Positions 1 to 9,154 of a stretch of DNA of 64,000 nucleotides are shown piece after piece. The stretch covers positions 372,001 to 436,000 of the forward strand of contig CANNZV010000122.1 of assembly GCA_947561585.1 (NCBI GenBank), read 5' to 3'. A program made the translations under genes and the position numbers. Each line of letters starts with the position of its first letter. Position 1 is the first letter of the stretch. The notes below the pieces were generated by a model. That model was not told the origin of the DNA. It made no database searches and worked only from the letters and a program-made list of their open reading frames with translations. The stretch comes from Caprella mutica (lineage: Eukaryota > Arthropoda > Malacostraca > Amphipoda > Caprellidae).

Positions 1-903
1 AACTGGAAATTTAAATTTCATTTGAGGATGATAAAACATATTATTTTCAACATAACCTTGCTGAGGATCTTCTCCATAAATTAACCCTTCCAACATTCTC
101 AAATATTCATTCCGACCTTCTTTAAAAGTTTTTCCTGGATATTTCGCTTGCTCCTTTTTAGTCAATTCACCTACATTCTGGTATCGATTTAAAGGGTCAG
201 GGTGAGTCGACATAAAAGTAGGAATTCGCTGTCCTTGACCACCTGACAGTCTATTTAATGTTTTAAAAAAACCAGCCATATATTTTGAATCATAACCAAT
301 CTTGGTAGAATACTCCACTCCCATTACATCAGATTCACTTTCATGATCACGGCTATTTTTTAACATCATCAACTGAATACTTTGTCCTGCTGACTCTGCG
401 TAATTTCTAAATTCTTTAGAAAGTGCAATACCTGCAATCAATCCAACTTGACTTAGGATTTGGTTCCGTTGTTGCTTTGCTGAATGTCGACCTGAAATAT
501 GTCCAATCTCATGTCCTAGTACACCTGCAAACTCTGCTTCATTATTAAAATGAGCCATAATACCTCTTGTAAAATAAACATATCCACCAGGCAATGCGAA
601 TGCATTTACTACTGGAGAATCCAAAATTTTAAACTCATATTTCAAATGCGATCGATGAGATATTTTTGCCATCGCTTGACCTTTGGAGTCGATAAAGGAT
701 TGCATTTTTTGATCTGGATATAATCCAAAACTTGCAACAATACTTGGGTCGGATTGATCACCTAGCGCCTGTTCTCTTTTTTCAGACATTACAAATGCCT
801 CTTTTTTTCCAGTTATCGGATTTCGAGAACAAGCAGCCACAATAATCATTATGGTTAAAGTAAGGAAAGCAACTTTTACCAATTGGATGCTATTTCTTTT
901 CAT
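1..903 (-). CDS. M48 family zinc metalloprotease, lipoprotein (partial, C-terminus outside window)
   Basis: The reading frame starts at the ATG complementary to 901-903 and runs off the left edge, so 301 residues are visible. It begins with a lipoprotein signal (cysteine near residue 25 in VAACSRNP). The zinc motif HEIGH is encoded at 499-513 (residues 131-135) inside GHEIGHISGRHS, and a third ligand lies in RDHESESD near residue 187. These are the hallmarks of peptidase family M48. Known M48 lipoproteins of this type (BepA/LoiP-like) act in the periplasm on outer-membrane protein quality control; that role is inferred here. The missing end probably carries the TPR-like or other C-terminal part. 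Confidence 0.9.
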   Translation of the reverse strand, partial: MKRNSIQLVKVAFLTLTIMIIVAACSRNPITGKKEAFVMSEKREQALGDQSDPSIVASFGLYPDQKMQSFIDSKGQAMAKISHRSHLKYEFKILDSPVVNAFALPGGYVYFTRGIMAHFNNEAEFAGVLGHEIGHISGRHSAKQQRNQILSQVGLIAGIALSKEFRNYAESAGQSIQLMMLKNSRDHESESDVMGVEYSTKIGYDSKYMAGFFKTLNRLSGGQGQRIPTFMSTHPDPLNRYQNVGELTKKEQAKYPGKTFKEGRNEYLRMLEGLIYGEDPQQGYVENNMFYHPQMKFKFPV

Positions 904-1211
904 TTTTAAGTGTTTTTAATTATTACAATAGGGATAAACAAGATTTCCCAAAATTAATAAATTTATATTGATTCGAGATTAAGGGTGTTGAGTCATGGAT
1001 TTTTTTAAATTCTTAATGTCTAATATTTAGACCATTTAAAACGAAAAGGTTACATTAAAAATGTGTTATGTAAATGTTATTCTTTGGCAGAAAGGGGAAA
1101 TTGAATGAAGGATTATTTTTCGCAAAATTGAGAAAAAATATTAAGAATTAGATCTTTTTTTTAATTTTAATAAATGGTAAAACTAGCCTTTCCATTTCAA
1201 AAAATATTACT
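904..1211. other. Divergent intergenic region, no gene seen
   Basis: This 308-base AT-rich gap lies between two divergently read genes and must hold both promoters. I see no convincing -33/-7 promoter pair, hairpin or open frame in it. Confidence 0.5.
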
Positions 1212-1772
1212 ATGAAAAAATACTACTATTCCTTCCTTATGATTTTCTTTTTGGGAAATTCAATCTATGCTCAGATAGAATTTAAATTAAATGCCTATGG
1301 GTTCTTTTATAAAATTCCTTATGTTTCTACTGAAGTTTTTGTTGGGGATAAATTTGGAATTGAAATAGGTGCAGGATTAAAATTGGATGAGGTTCCTGAA
1401 ACTGGGTTTGAAAAAAAATCATTGTTTTTTATTTCGGCAAAGCATTATTTATTTAAATCTAAAACTTTTACATACGATAATACTTTTGTTGGGATGTACC
1501 TTTCTAGTCAAATGAATTATCAAATAAGATTTAATGCTTTTTCGACAAGTTTTAAACAACCTTCCTTGACTATCGGAGGTATCATTGGAAGAAAATGGAT
1601 GTACACCGAACGTGTTTTTATGGAGGCAAATCTTGGACTTGGAGCAAGTCGAACAAAATTTATTTATGAATCTACCCCAAATAATATTTTCTCAGAACCT
1701 AGAATAAGATTGAAAACTGATATTTTTCTAAGCTTTATGATTGGTTATAGATTTTATAAATCTTTAAAGTAA
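1212..1772 (+). CDS. Secreted/outer-membrane beta-barrel-like protein of unknown function
   Basis: The 186-residue product has a clear signal peptide (residues 1-20, ending NSIYAQ). The rest is rich in alternating hydrophobic and aromatic stretches such as FEIGAG-like strands and GYRF near the end, typical of small Bacteroidota outer-membrane beta-barrels. I do not recognise a named family. It is the only plus-strand gene here and its stop codon lies inside the left arm of an inverted repeat shared with the convergent neighbour. Barrel assignment is inferred from strand pattern only. Confidence 0.65.
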   Translation: MKKYYYSFLMIFFLGNSIYAQIEFKLNAYGFFYKIPYVSTEVFVGDKFGIEIGAGLKLDEVPETGFEKKSLFFISAKHYLFKSKTFTYDNTFVGMYLSSQMNYQIRFNAFSTSFKQPSLTIGGIIGRKWMYTERVFMEANLGLGASRTKFIYESTPNNIFSEPRIRLKTDIFLSFMIGYRFYKSLK

Positions 1773-1906
1773 AACGACTTTCCAAGGTCGTCCAGATATT
1801 CGACATATTTCAGCATTTATTTTTTTACAAAAAAATCAAAGGCTGCAAATTCGATTTTTATTAAGGACAAACTAACAGCACGACTTTGGAAAGTCGTGTT
1901 ACTTTA
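1767..1906. repeat. Inverted repeat spanning the stop codons of two convergent genes
   Basis: The left arm (about 1767-1792) and right arm (about 1880-1906) are inverted copies with two mismatches. Both contain the core ACGACTTTCC and each arm is itself nearly palindromic. The left arm includes the stop codon of the upstream plus-strand gene, and the right arm includes the stop codon of the minus-strand gene. A bidirectional terminator role is likely; a dispersed intergenic repeat is also possible. Confidence 0.7.
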
Positions 1907-3010
1907 AATTGTGATTCGACGATCTCTTGCCATTATTCGCCACTCATTTTTCGCATAACCGTCCTCCCCTACTACAATTGCTTTTTCATATAAGGCACAG
2001 GTTGGACAAATATGATTTGGTACACCATAAACTGGCATTCCTACTTTATACTTCGAGTTATCCCCTACATCCATCACCAAATGTTCTTCACTTTGCGAAA
2101 CCGCTTTTGCATCTGGTAAATTTAAAAAATGAACTCTGGGAAAAGGATTTTCCGCTGCAATACTTTTATGGCCTAAATCTAGGCAAAGCAAATTATGACT
2201 TGGCTTCGAAATGATTCTACTTATTACCAATGCTGCATAATGAAACTGTTGTTCTGGCAATAAATGATGATATCCGTAATCCCATAACAAACAAGTTCCG
2301 GGACTACAATCAACTTCTACTCGCTGTGCATGTACTGTAAAACTAGGAGAACCACCAGCCACAACCCTAGGTTTTTCAAGGCCTAACAATTCAATTGCAG
2401 AAAGTAATTTTTCTACTAATTGAAAACATTCATCGCTTCTTTTTTTCCTTTGATTAAAATCATTATCTCGAACATGACCATCATACACATGAAATCCTAC
2501 AGGCTCTACTCCATTTAGTTTTTTACAAAAAAGAAATAAATCCAAAGCACGCTGATCTGCAAAAACACCTGTACGATGCTGACCGACATCCAAATCTAAC
2601 CATACTTCTATGGTCTTATTTTTCTTTTGAAAAACATCAGAAAGATGTTGTGCTGCATCCTGATCATCAACTAAACAAGCATATTTTGTTTTTGGAAAAT
2701 GCGCTACTAGTTCCGCCAATCGGTTTGCTTTTGGGCCAACAGGCTGATATGCTAACAATACATCTACAACTTCACATTGGCCCAACATTTCTGCTTCAGC
2801 GATGGTCGCACATTTAAATTTATGAATTCCATTTTTTTGTTGCATCTGAATCACCTCTGCCATTTTATGAGTTTTGACATGAGGCCGTAAACGTTGCACA
2901 TCACCTACAATTTCTTGCATTCGTTCTATATTTTTTTGAATGCGATGCGGATAGACGACTAATGCAGGAGAATCTATTTCGTTGATGTTTTGGATTTGGT
3001 ACCAGTTCAT
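1904..3010 (-). CDS. D-threonine aldolase / D-serine dehydratase-like PLP enzyme
   Basis: The 368-residue protein matches the fold-type III PLP family that contains D-threonine aldolase and eukaryotic-type D-serine dehydratase. The N-terminal alanine-racemase-like barrel has RPHVKTHK near residues 43-49, which holds the Schiff-base lysine (probably K46). The C-terminal domain has PNHICPTC, the H-x-C pair that binds the catalytic metal in D-serine dehydratases. The length fits the family. Which D-amino acid is used cannot be told from sequence. The gene stands alone, with an inverted repeat/terminator at its 3' end. Confidence 0.85.
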   Translation of the reverse strand: MNWYQIQNINEIDSPALVVYPHRIQKNIERMQEIVGDVQRLRPHVKTHKMAEVIQMQQKNGIHKFKCATIAEAEMLGQCEVVDVLLAYQPVGPKANRLAELVAHFPKTKYACLVDDQDAAQHLSDVFQKKNKTIEVWLDLDVGQHRTGVFADQRALDLFLFCKKLNGVEPVGFHVYDGHVRDNDFNQRKKRSDECFQLVEKLLSAIELLGLEKPRVVAGGSPSFTVHAQRVEVDCSPGTCLLWDYGYHHLLPEQQFHYAALVISRIISKPSHNLLCLDLGHKSIAAENPFPRVHFLNLPDAKAVSQSEEHLVMDVGDNSKYKVGMPVYGVPNHICPTCALYEKAIVVGEDGYAKNEWRIMARDRRITI

Positions 3011-3092
3011 TATTAGTTCTTTTTGATAAAAACAAAATTAAAATCGACAGATGTAATTTGAAGCAAGAAACACAGAACATGGGCAAAATATT

Positions 3093-3137
3093 AAAAAAAT
3101 TTGACGAATCATGGTAACCACGATAATTCGTCAAACT
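3093..3137 (-). terminator. Rho-independent terminator of the flavin reductase-like gene
   Basis: Arms TTTGACGAAT (3100-3109) and ATTCGTCAAA (3125-3134) form a hairpin. Read on the minus strand it is followed by a run of seven T. It sits just downstream of the gene at 3160-3792. Confidence 0.75.
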
Positions 3138-3159
3138 TCATAAATATTAAATCCATATT

Positions 3160-3792
3160 CTAAAGTTCTCTTATTCCCTCTGGTCTAGCAAAACTAAATC
3201 GAGCGATTTTATTTATTTTAAAATAAGAATCCAAACCTGCTACTGCTGCCGTATCTATATTTTCCAACAAGATATTCCCATCTTCTTCGATTGCTTCTTC
3301 AGGCAGAATTACTTTTTGAATTTTTCCAACAACTAAAATATTATTATTTGCTTTGATGAGGTGTTCTTCTTCAAAACTCAATCCTATTTTAATTCCACTT
3401 TCTTTTACAAATGGTACTGGAAAATCATCCACATATTCTTCAGTCAATTGGCAATTTTTAAACTCTGATTCCCCTTTATCAAACTTAGCAGAAGTAAAAT
3501 GCGCATTTTTGACAAAAGAAGTTTTGACTTGATTGATCGTAAAAAATCCTTTGTTTTTAATATTCTCATAGGTTTGTCGTGGAACCGTGAGTGGGCGCTG
3601 AAACAATCCCATACAGGGAGGATTTGCACTAATATGAGAAACGGTATTAAATATTGCTAAATTAGAAATACCATTTTTATCAATAGTCCCGACTAGATTA
3701 GCATTGCGAATACCACAAAGTTTGGTGATAAAATTTACTCGATAAAATCTTTCAAATGCCTCAATATCTGCAAGGTTAAATATTTTCTCCAT
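3160..3792 (-). CDS. Flavin reductase-like FMN-binding protein
   Basis: The 210-residue product resembles the flavin reductase-like/FMN-binding split-barrel family. Supporting segments are the N-terminal KLCGIRNANLVGTI strand pair, NLAIFNTVSHISANPP (where this family contacts FMN phosphate) and GFFTINQVKTSF, a usual helix-strand of the fold. Members either reduce flavin with NAD(P)H or are uncharacterised flavoproteins; the substrate is unknown. It is a single gene with its own downstream terminator, so context gives no further clue. Confidence 0.8.
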   Translation of the reverse strand: MEKIFNLADIEAFERFYRVNFITKLCGIRNANLVGTIDKNGISNLAIFNTVSHISANPPCMGLFQRPLTVPRQTYENIKNKGFFTINQVKTSFVKNAHFTSAKFDKGESEFKNCQLTEEYVDDFPVPFVKESGIKIGLSFEEEHLIKANNNILVVGKIQKVILPEEAIEEDGNILLENIDTAAVAGLDSYFKINKIARFSFARPEGIREL

Positions 3793-3816
3793 GTGAATTT
3801 TGATTTGTCCGCAAAA

Positions 3817-3854
3817 TAAAAAAACTACTTGATATTACATCAAGTAGTTTTTTT
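3817..3854. terminator. Bidirectional hairpin terminator
   Basis: Arms AAAAACTACTTGAT and ATCAAGTAGTTTTT flank a five-base loop, with A and T runs on both sides. It lies downstream of the minus-strand gene at 3908-4519 and terminates it before the next start codon. Confidence 0.85.
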
Positions 3855-3907
3855 AGGATTTAACTTTGTTGTTGATTAGTGATTTCTAACAGTTGATTAA
3901 TCAACCA

Positions 3908-4519
3908 CTAATTATATTTAATTTGATTATTTCTGTATTCGATATATTTTTCCAAATAAATAAAATCTTCCGATAATTTATACTCTTCAGGAGTAAGTGG
4001 GTACGATTGAATATCGACATAGTTGATTTGAGTTGCTGCCGTTTTTTCTCCAAGGCAAGCTTCTAATAATGCATGTACCCCTATTTTAAAAAGTTCATTT
4101 CTTTCTTCTTCATATTCAGGCATATATATTCTAATTGCACTTATATCTGGGTAATCTATTAATTCGATAGGAACAAATCTAATATTTTTAGGATCAAAAA
4201 TAATCCCTCCTACATTTACTTTTATCTCAAAACCATCTGCAGGCTTAAAAGCCACAACGCTCCAATTTTCAAAAATAGGAGCAAGACTAACAAGTTCTTC
4301 GACCTTAGAAAAATTTTCGATGATTCCGTTTGCGGAGATAGTAAGTGTTCGAATCGGACTTCCGATTTTTCCACCAATCTGAAAGGAAAGTTTAGGATGA
4401 AATTTTCTTAATTTAGTTTGGAGTTCCATGTACATCTCTTTGTTGTACATTTCTTTGATTTCATAAAATCTATTTTCGTTCTCTCCAAACCATGTCCAAA
4501 ACATTTCTGCAGTTATCAT
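3908..4519 (-). CDS. Conserved Bacteroidota-type hypothetical protein
   Basis: A 203-residue soluble protein without signal peptide or membrane segment. It opens with EMFWTWFGENENRFYEI and continues with LTISANGIIENFSKVEEL and ENWSVVAFKPADG. I recall this pattern from uncharacterised cytoplasmic Bacteroidota proteins, but no function can be given. The acidic middle and mixed alpha/beta composition suggest one compact domain. It is followed by a strong terminator and has no operon partner. Confidence 0.65.
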   Translation of the reverse strand: MITAEMFWTWFGENENRFYEIKEMYNKEMYMELQTKLRKFHPKLSFQIGGKIGSPIRTLTISANGIIENFSKVEELVSLAPIFENWSVVAFKPADGFEIKVNVGGIIFDPKNIRFVPIELIDYPDISAIRIYMPEYEEERNELFKIGVHALLEACLGEKTAATQINYVDIQSYPLTPEEYKLSEDFIYLEKYIEYRNNQIKYN

Positions 4520-4640
4520 ATTCGGTTTTTTAAATGATAAATAAAACTATATGATAATTTCATAAATCATTCCAAAATCAGTAAATAACTAAGAATGACT
4601 TGTTAATTAAAGTTAAGGATAACAAATATTTTTAGGAAAA

Positions 4641-4668
4641 GTATTGAGTATTGGGTATTGGGTATTGA
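4641..4668. repeat. Four tandem 7-bp units
   Basis: The stretch is GTATTGA, GTATTGG, GTATTGG, GTATTGA head to tail. It is intergenic, between the 5' end of the gene at 3908-4519 and the 3' end of the gene at 4795-6894. Confidence 0.7.
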
Positions 4669-4776
4669 GAATGGTTCGAAATCTAAATACTCGTTATTCC
4701 AAATCCGATTATCCGCAATTTGGGTTAATTAATAACTTGCTGACATAATGAACACGTTATTCGAAATTATTAATTA

Positions 4777-4797
4777 TTCATTCTTAATTATTCATTA
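4777..4797 (-). repeat. Dispersed 21-bp intergenic repeat, copy 1
   Basis: On the minus strand this reads TAATGAATAATTAAGAATGA plus one A. The same 21 bases occur on the plus strand at 21865-21885. This copy overlaps the stop codon of the gene at 4795-6894. Confidence 0.6.
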
Positions 4798-6894
4798 ATA
4801 AGAACCGAAGTATCGACGGATAAACCATTCTAGAATCAATAAGCCAAGAAGAACAAAAAATATCCATTTGACATTAATGATAGAACGTGTTTTTGAAGTT
4901 TGGTAAACTACAGGTTTGATAACATTTTCGGAAGTCAAAGAATTAGCAATGGAACTTATATTATTAGGATAAACGAGTGAACCGCCATATTTTTCGCTTA
5001 ACAACTTAAGGACACCATGGTCGGCAGTCGTTTCGAATATTTCAAGTTGAATCGGTTGCACACTAAATTTCCCATTATAAACCAATTGCTCTCCAGCACT
5101 ATTTACAGTACCTCTAAATTTATAATTACCTACTGGAAATATTTTATCACGTAAAGTGTATGATTTTGCAGTTTTATTAAAAGTGAAATTAAAATCCTTT
5201 CCTTCACTATTTGTAATCGTCAATGTAGCATCAGGATCGTTGATCAGTTCATAACTTTGATTGTATAATTCCGCATCAAAATTAATAGTTTCATTTTCAC
5301 TAAAAATATTTTTATCCAAACTAATTCTGAACTTTCGTTTGTCCTCTTTTAGAGTCAAATACTGAATACTTTTTCCAATAATCTCCTCAAAAATATCGTG
5401 ATTTTCATGTTGTAAAAAATCGAACAATCGCCATTTCCAAATTCCTTCTGCTGCTAGCACACCTGTTTTCACATTGTTTTGTTCTCCAAAAAGCAGAAGC
5501 GGATATTTGGTATCAATCTTTCCAATTCGTTGATACAGAAGCACATGTGTATTAGCATTATCTTTAAACTCTCCAAAAGGAGCTAACAAAGGCGAAAATT
5601 TAGGTAACTCATTCTTCACTTCATCACTTATCGTAAACAAGCCAAATATTGGAGAAACACTTGCTTGAACATCATTGGTATTTCGACCATCTCCGCTGAT
5701 GTCAAGAACTGGTTGTACATTACTAAATTTCCCTAAAGCACTCTGAGTTCCAACAATATACAAACGTGGGATACTTTTGGCATTCAAAGTACTAATCACC
5801 GAAGAGGCATCATTTGTTTTACTAGGCAACTGGTGCATGATTACAAAATCATAACTAGCCAAATTAACTTTCATATTATTGATATAAGTCGTAGCTACTT
5901 CGTAATTTTTATTATTGGAAATGATTTGTTTGATAGCAGTCAAGTCAGGGTGAGGTGAATTGGCTACGATCAATATTTTTTGACGAGCATCCAATACATC
6001 AATAAAAATATCTTTGGAATTATTGGCAGTAGTGACTTCGCCTTTGACTGTATTCAGGCTAATGCGATAGCGTTGTACGCCACTTGCATTGGCATCAAGA
6101 ATAATTTCTTGGGTATTGAAAAAATCGTTTTTATTTATTGCTATCGGAATTTGTTTGATTCGGCTAGAGGCACCATCTACGATTTTTGAAACCGTCAAAT
6201 TAGTATTGCTTCCCGTACAGTTTTTGGCAGAGATATCAACTTGAATACTGAACTTGTCTCCTAGGTAAGCAATCTTATTATGAAAAACTCTTTTGAGAAT
6301 TAAGTCTTTTTTAGCAGTCGTATCGCCTAGTGCAATGGAATATATTGGAGCAGATAATTTTGTTCCAGCATACACAGGATTACTTCCTTGATTATAAATT
6401 CCATCTGTTGCTAAGACTACGGCACCTAGATTTTGATTACTATAAAGGTCATACATCGTCTTTAAAAACTCAGAAATATTACTCACCTTATCTTTAAATT
6501 CAAAATCAATTCCTTCTCGAACTGTTTCTCCAAATGCATATTCTTTGACTTCGTATTGATCGCTTAATTTGGTACTAAGATCTTTAAATGACTGTTGGTA
6601 AGTTTCCACTTCTTGCTCATTCATATCAGCAAGAATAGATTCAGATTGATCTTGTGCAAGAACGATTACTGGCTTTTTGGTTTCGGTAACCAAAGACTTC
6701 AATAATGGTGAAAGTAGCAACATACTGATCAGCGTCACACTCAAAAATCGAACAAAACTTAAAATCCATTTGACTGAATCAGCACTCTCTTTAAATGTCT
6801 TATCTCGAAAATATAAAAGTGTGGCAACACTTAATCCTAAAATCGCGCAAAATAAAATGTACCAAGTAGGATATTGAAAAGTTAAATTCTCCAA
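4795..6894 (-). CDS. Membrane-anchored von Willebrand A-like protein
   Basis: The 699-residue protein has two N-terminal membrane segments (about 11-28 and 43-65), a large middle region and one C-terminal membrane segment ending in IRRYFGSY. Directly after the second segment comes VIVLAQDQSESI, giving D82-x-S84-x-S86, the metal-ion (MIDAS) start of a vWA domain. Central beta-rich modules resemble the periplasmic part of BatA/BatB-like Bacteroidota proteins. A role in envelope homeostasis is plausible but not shown. No BatA, MoxR or DUF58 gene lies next to it, so it is not in the usual bat operon here. Confidence 0.75.
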   Translation of the reverse strand: MENLTFQYPTWYILFCAILGLSVATLLYFRDKTFKESADSVKWILSFVRFLSVTLISMLLLSPLLKSLVTETKKPVIVLAQDQSESILADMNEQEVETYQQSFKDLSTKLSDQYEVKEYAFGETVREGIDFEFKDKVSNISEFLKTMYDLYSNQNLGAVVLATDGIYNQGSNPVYAGTKLSAPIYSIALGDTTAKKDLILKRVFHNKIAYLGDKFSIQVDISAKNCTGSNTNLTVSKIVDGASSRIKQIPIAINKNDFFNTQEIILDANASGVQRYRISLNTVKGEVTTANNSKDIFIDVLDARQKILIVANSPHPDLTAIKQIISNNKNYEVATTYINNMKVNLASYDFVIMHQLPSKTNDASSVISTLNAKSIPRLYIVGTQSALGKFSNVQPVLDISGDGRNTNDVQASVSPIFGLFTISDEVKNELPKFSPLLAPFGEFKDNANTHVLLYQRIGKIDTKYPLLLFGEQNNVKTGVLAAEGIWKWRLFDFLQHENHDIFEEIIGKSIQYLTLKEDKRKFRISLDKNIFSENETINFDAELYNQSYELINDPDATLTITNSEGKDFNFTFNKTAKSYTLRDKIFPVGNYKFRGTVNSAGEQLVYNGKFSVQPIQLEIFETTADHGVLKLLSEKYGGSLVYPNNISSIANSLTSENVIKPVVYQTSKTRSIINVKWIFFVLLGLLILEWFIRRYFGSY

Positions 6895-7149
6895 GTTATA
6901 TTATGGTTAATGGTGATTCTAATTATTGGTTTAACGCTTTGATAATCAGCTATTTACGAACAACAACCTTATAATTTAAATTTACTGATTACTTTTTCGT
7001 TTTTTATTTGTCTTTGATAAAAAACCGCTCAAAGATACATTACGAAAATAAAGATGCAAAGTTTAATTATTTTTAAGTCATTAAAATAAAATCTGACGCT
7101 AAATCTAAATAATAACGAGCTTTTTATCCTATTATTTAAATCCATTGCA

Positions 7150-8892
7150 TTGAATAGAACAATCATCATCATAATGACATTATTTTCTGTCATATGTTGT
7201 ACAGCACAAGTTGAAAATGAATTTTATAATATAAAAGGGGTTGTCTTTGATGGGCAATCAAATGTTATCCTACCCTACGCTAATATTTTTAACCAACAAA
7301 AATTAATAGGTACTGCTACCAATTTAGAAGGGTATTTTGAATTGCCTAACAATCAAATTGGGGATACCATCATTATTTCTTACTTGGGATTTGATGATAA
7401 AATTTTAATTGTCACGCCTGAACCAATAAAAGAAATCCGCTTAACACCAAGTGCTGATTTCTTAGAAGAAGTAGTTGTAACTGCTCAAAGTGACTATCTG
7501 TACAATATGATTTCCAAACTTAGAAAAAAGAAAAAAACTAAGTCTAAGTCTGCCAAGACTTATTTTTATTTGGAAACTTTATTATTTAATGAACCTATAG
7601 AAATTATTGAATCTTTCTACAATGGAAAATATTCCGATTATGGATTAAATGAATTAAAGATTAAGAAAGGGCGAATTGGGTTAAAACCTGTGAATAATAG
7701 ATATTTTAGTTCGACTGAATCTTCTCGAATTTTCTCACTTCATGATATTTTTTCGAAAAGTAAATTATTTCCAAACAATCCCTTGTCGATTAAAAAGAAG
7801 GAATTAAAAAACAAATATTCTCTCAAATTAGATCATACTTATCTCGATGGGAAAGAAAAGATTTACGTCATTAATTTTTCTCCCAAAGAGAGTGCTATCA
7901 ATTTGTTCGAAGGAATGATTTGGGTAAATCGAGAAAAGAATAAAGTCCTCAAAGTTAAATTGAAAATTAATAATTCGAAGATACATCCATTTGTACCTAT
8001 CGGTCATAACACCATTCAGTATGTGGATATGGAAATGACAAAATCATTTCAAGAAATTGATAATTCATCTTTTATCAAATCCATCGACTATAATTACAAT
8101 GTCGTATATCGCGATACTAGTGGCAATGAAATGATAGCCACCACTAAAGCTTACTTAAATGCGTATGACTATTTTGATAAATTTGACTTGCCTAGATTTG
8201 AATTTACTAGGCATCTGCATGAAGATTATAGAAATATAACTGCTGCTGGGTATGATTCCATTTTTTGGAATGGAACAACTGAATTTAGATTTTATGATAA
8301 GATGAATGAAGTCGAAAATTTTATCAAAGAAAACTACATTAAAGACAATACCATTTTTCCAAAAAGAAATTCCAATCATCAACAATTACAATTTCCTTAT
8401 ATTTTATGGAATAAAAATCGATTTAAAATGACCCAAGCCTCAAGTGCAAGGATTGAAAAATCTAAACAAACAAAAGCATTTGAAAGGGATCGGTGGAATT
8501 TAAATGTAAAACTTTATTGCGATGTTAATTATATTCAAGATACAATGGTTTACAGATTGGCGGCGATTTTAGATCCTGTGGAAAGTTATTATAATTTTTA
8601 TATTACAGATGTGGATCGAGTATTTATGAATATGTACTTTGATTTAATGGAAATTCAAAAACAAAAACTTGAATCAGATCTATCTGAGATGCAACTTCCT
8701 TCCACAGAAATGGTTAATAAGTTATATAAAAAACATCTAAATGAGTTTAAAACTCAAAGTAAATTGTTTGTTTCTGAAACGAATAGAGGTAAAAATTGGG
8801 ATAATATAAAACGATGGAATCAATATATCTTTGAGACGCTAAATATTGATAATTTAGAATTTTTCAACCTCACAAGTTCTAATGGGAAATAA
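7150..8892 (+). CDS. Secreted protein with carboxypeptidase-regulatory-like domain
   Basis: About 580 residues if translation begins at the TTG at 7150; the in-frame ATG at 7174 (MTLFSVICC) is an equally good start and still leaves a signal peptide. Residues about 27-110 form a CarboxypepD_reg-like beta sandwich (KGVVFDG, YANIFNQQKLIGTATN, EGYFELP), ending in EEVVVTAQ, a motif usual before TonB-dependent receptors. No plug or barrel follows. Instead there is a long mixed alpha/beta region of unknown family with a Lys-rich stretch. It is probably periplasmic or surface-exposed. Confidence 0.7.
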   Translation: MNRTIIIIMTLFSVICCTAQVENEFYNIKGVVFDGQSNVILPYANIFNQQKLIGTATNLEGYFELPNNQIGDTIIISYLGFDDKILIVTPEPIKEIRLTPSADFLEEVVVTAQSDYLYNMISKLRKKKKTKSKSAKTYFYLETLLFNEPIEIIESFYNGKYSDYGLNELKIKKGRIGLKPVNNRYFSSTESSRIFSLHDIFSKSKLFPNNPLSIKKKELKNKYSLKLDHTYLDGKEKIYVINFSPKESAINLFEGMIWVNREKNKVLKVKLKINNSKIHPFVPIGHNTIQYVDMEMTKSFQEIDNSSFIKSIDYNYNVVYRDTSGNEMIATTKAYLNAYDYFDKFDLPRFEFTRHLHEDYRNITAAGYDSIFWNGTTEFRFYDKMNEVENFIKENYIKDNTIFPKRNSNHQQLQFPYILWNKNRFKMTQASSARIEKSKQTKAFERDRWNLNVKLYCDVNYIQDTMVYRLAAILDPVESYYNFYITDVDRVFMNMYFDLMEIQKQKLESDLSEMQLPSTEMVNKLYKKHLNEFKTQSKLFVSETNRGKNWDNIKRWNQYIFETLNIDNLEFFNLTSSNGK

Positions 8893-8901
8893 GGATACAA
8901 T

Positions 8902-9073
8902 AGATTTAGGAATAGTAAAAGAATAACTTATAACACTTTGACTTCTTCTTTTAACCTAACTCTTCGTTATGAAAACAGTTTTATATCCAGATATACGCCT
9001 GTTTTCATGCCTCGATTTAGGTTAAAATAATCGCCAAACTGTTATAAGTTATTCTTTTACCATCCCTAAACTC
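8902..9073. repeat. Long nested inverted repeat (about 172 bp)
   Basis: Outer arms of about 39 bp at 8902-8940 and 9035-9073 share TAAAAGAATAACTTATAACA with its inverse, at roughly 90-95 percent. Inner inverted segments follow (TTTTAACCTAA with TTAGGTTAAAA, GAAAACAG with CTGTTTTC). It lies between two plus-strand genes. It could act as a terminator or RNA-processing hairpin, or be a small non-coding mobile repeat. Confidence 0.8.
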
Positions 9074-9154
9074 TTAATTTGCATTTATAATAGATATAGA
9101 CTTAAACTCGTTTTTATAAAAGTATTAGATTATAAAGTCAACCGAAAATAAAAA

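Noticed and set aside
1927..2214. A 95-codon plus-strand frame
   Set aside because: It is antisense within the D-threonine aldolase-like gene, which has clear family motifs.
8902..9073. Insertion sequence
   Set aside because: There is no transposase frame inside or nearby; only an inverted repeat is visible.
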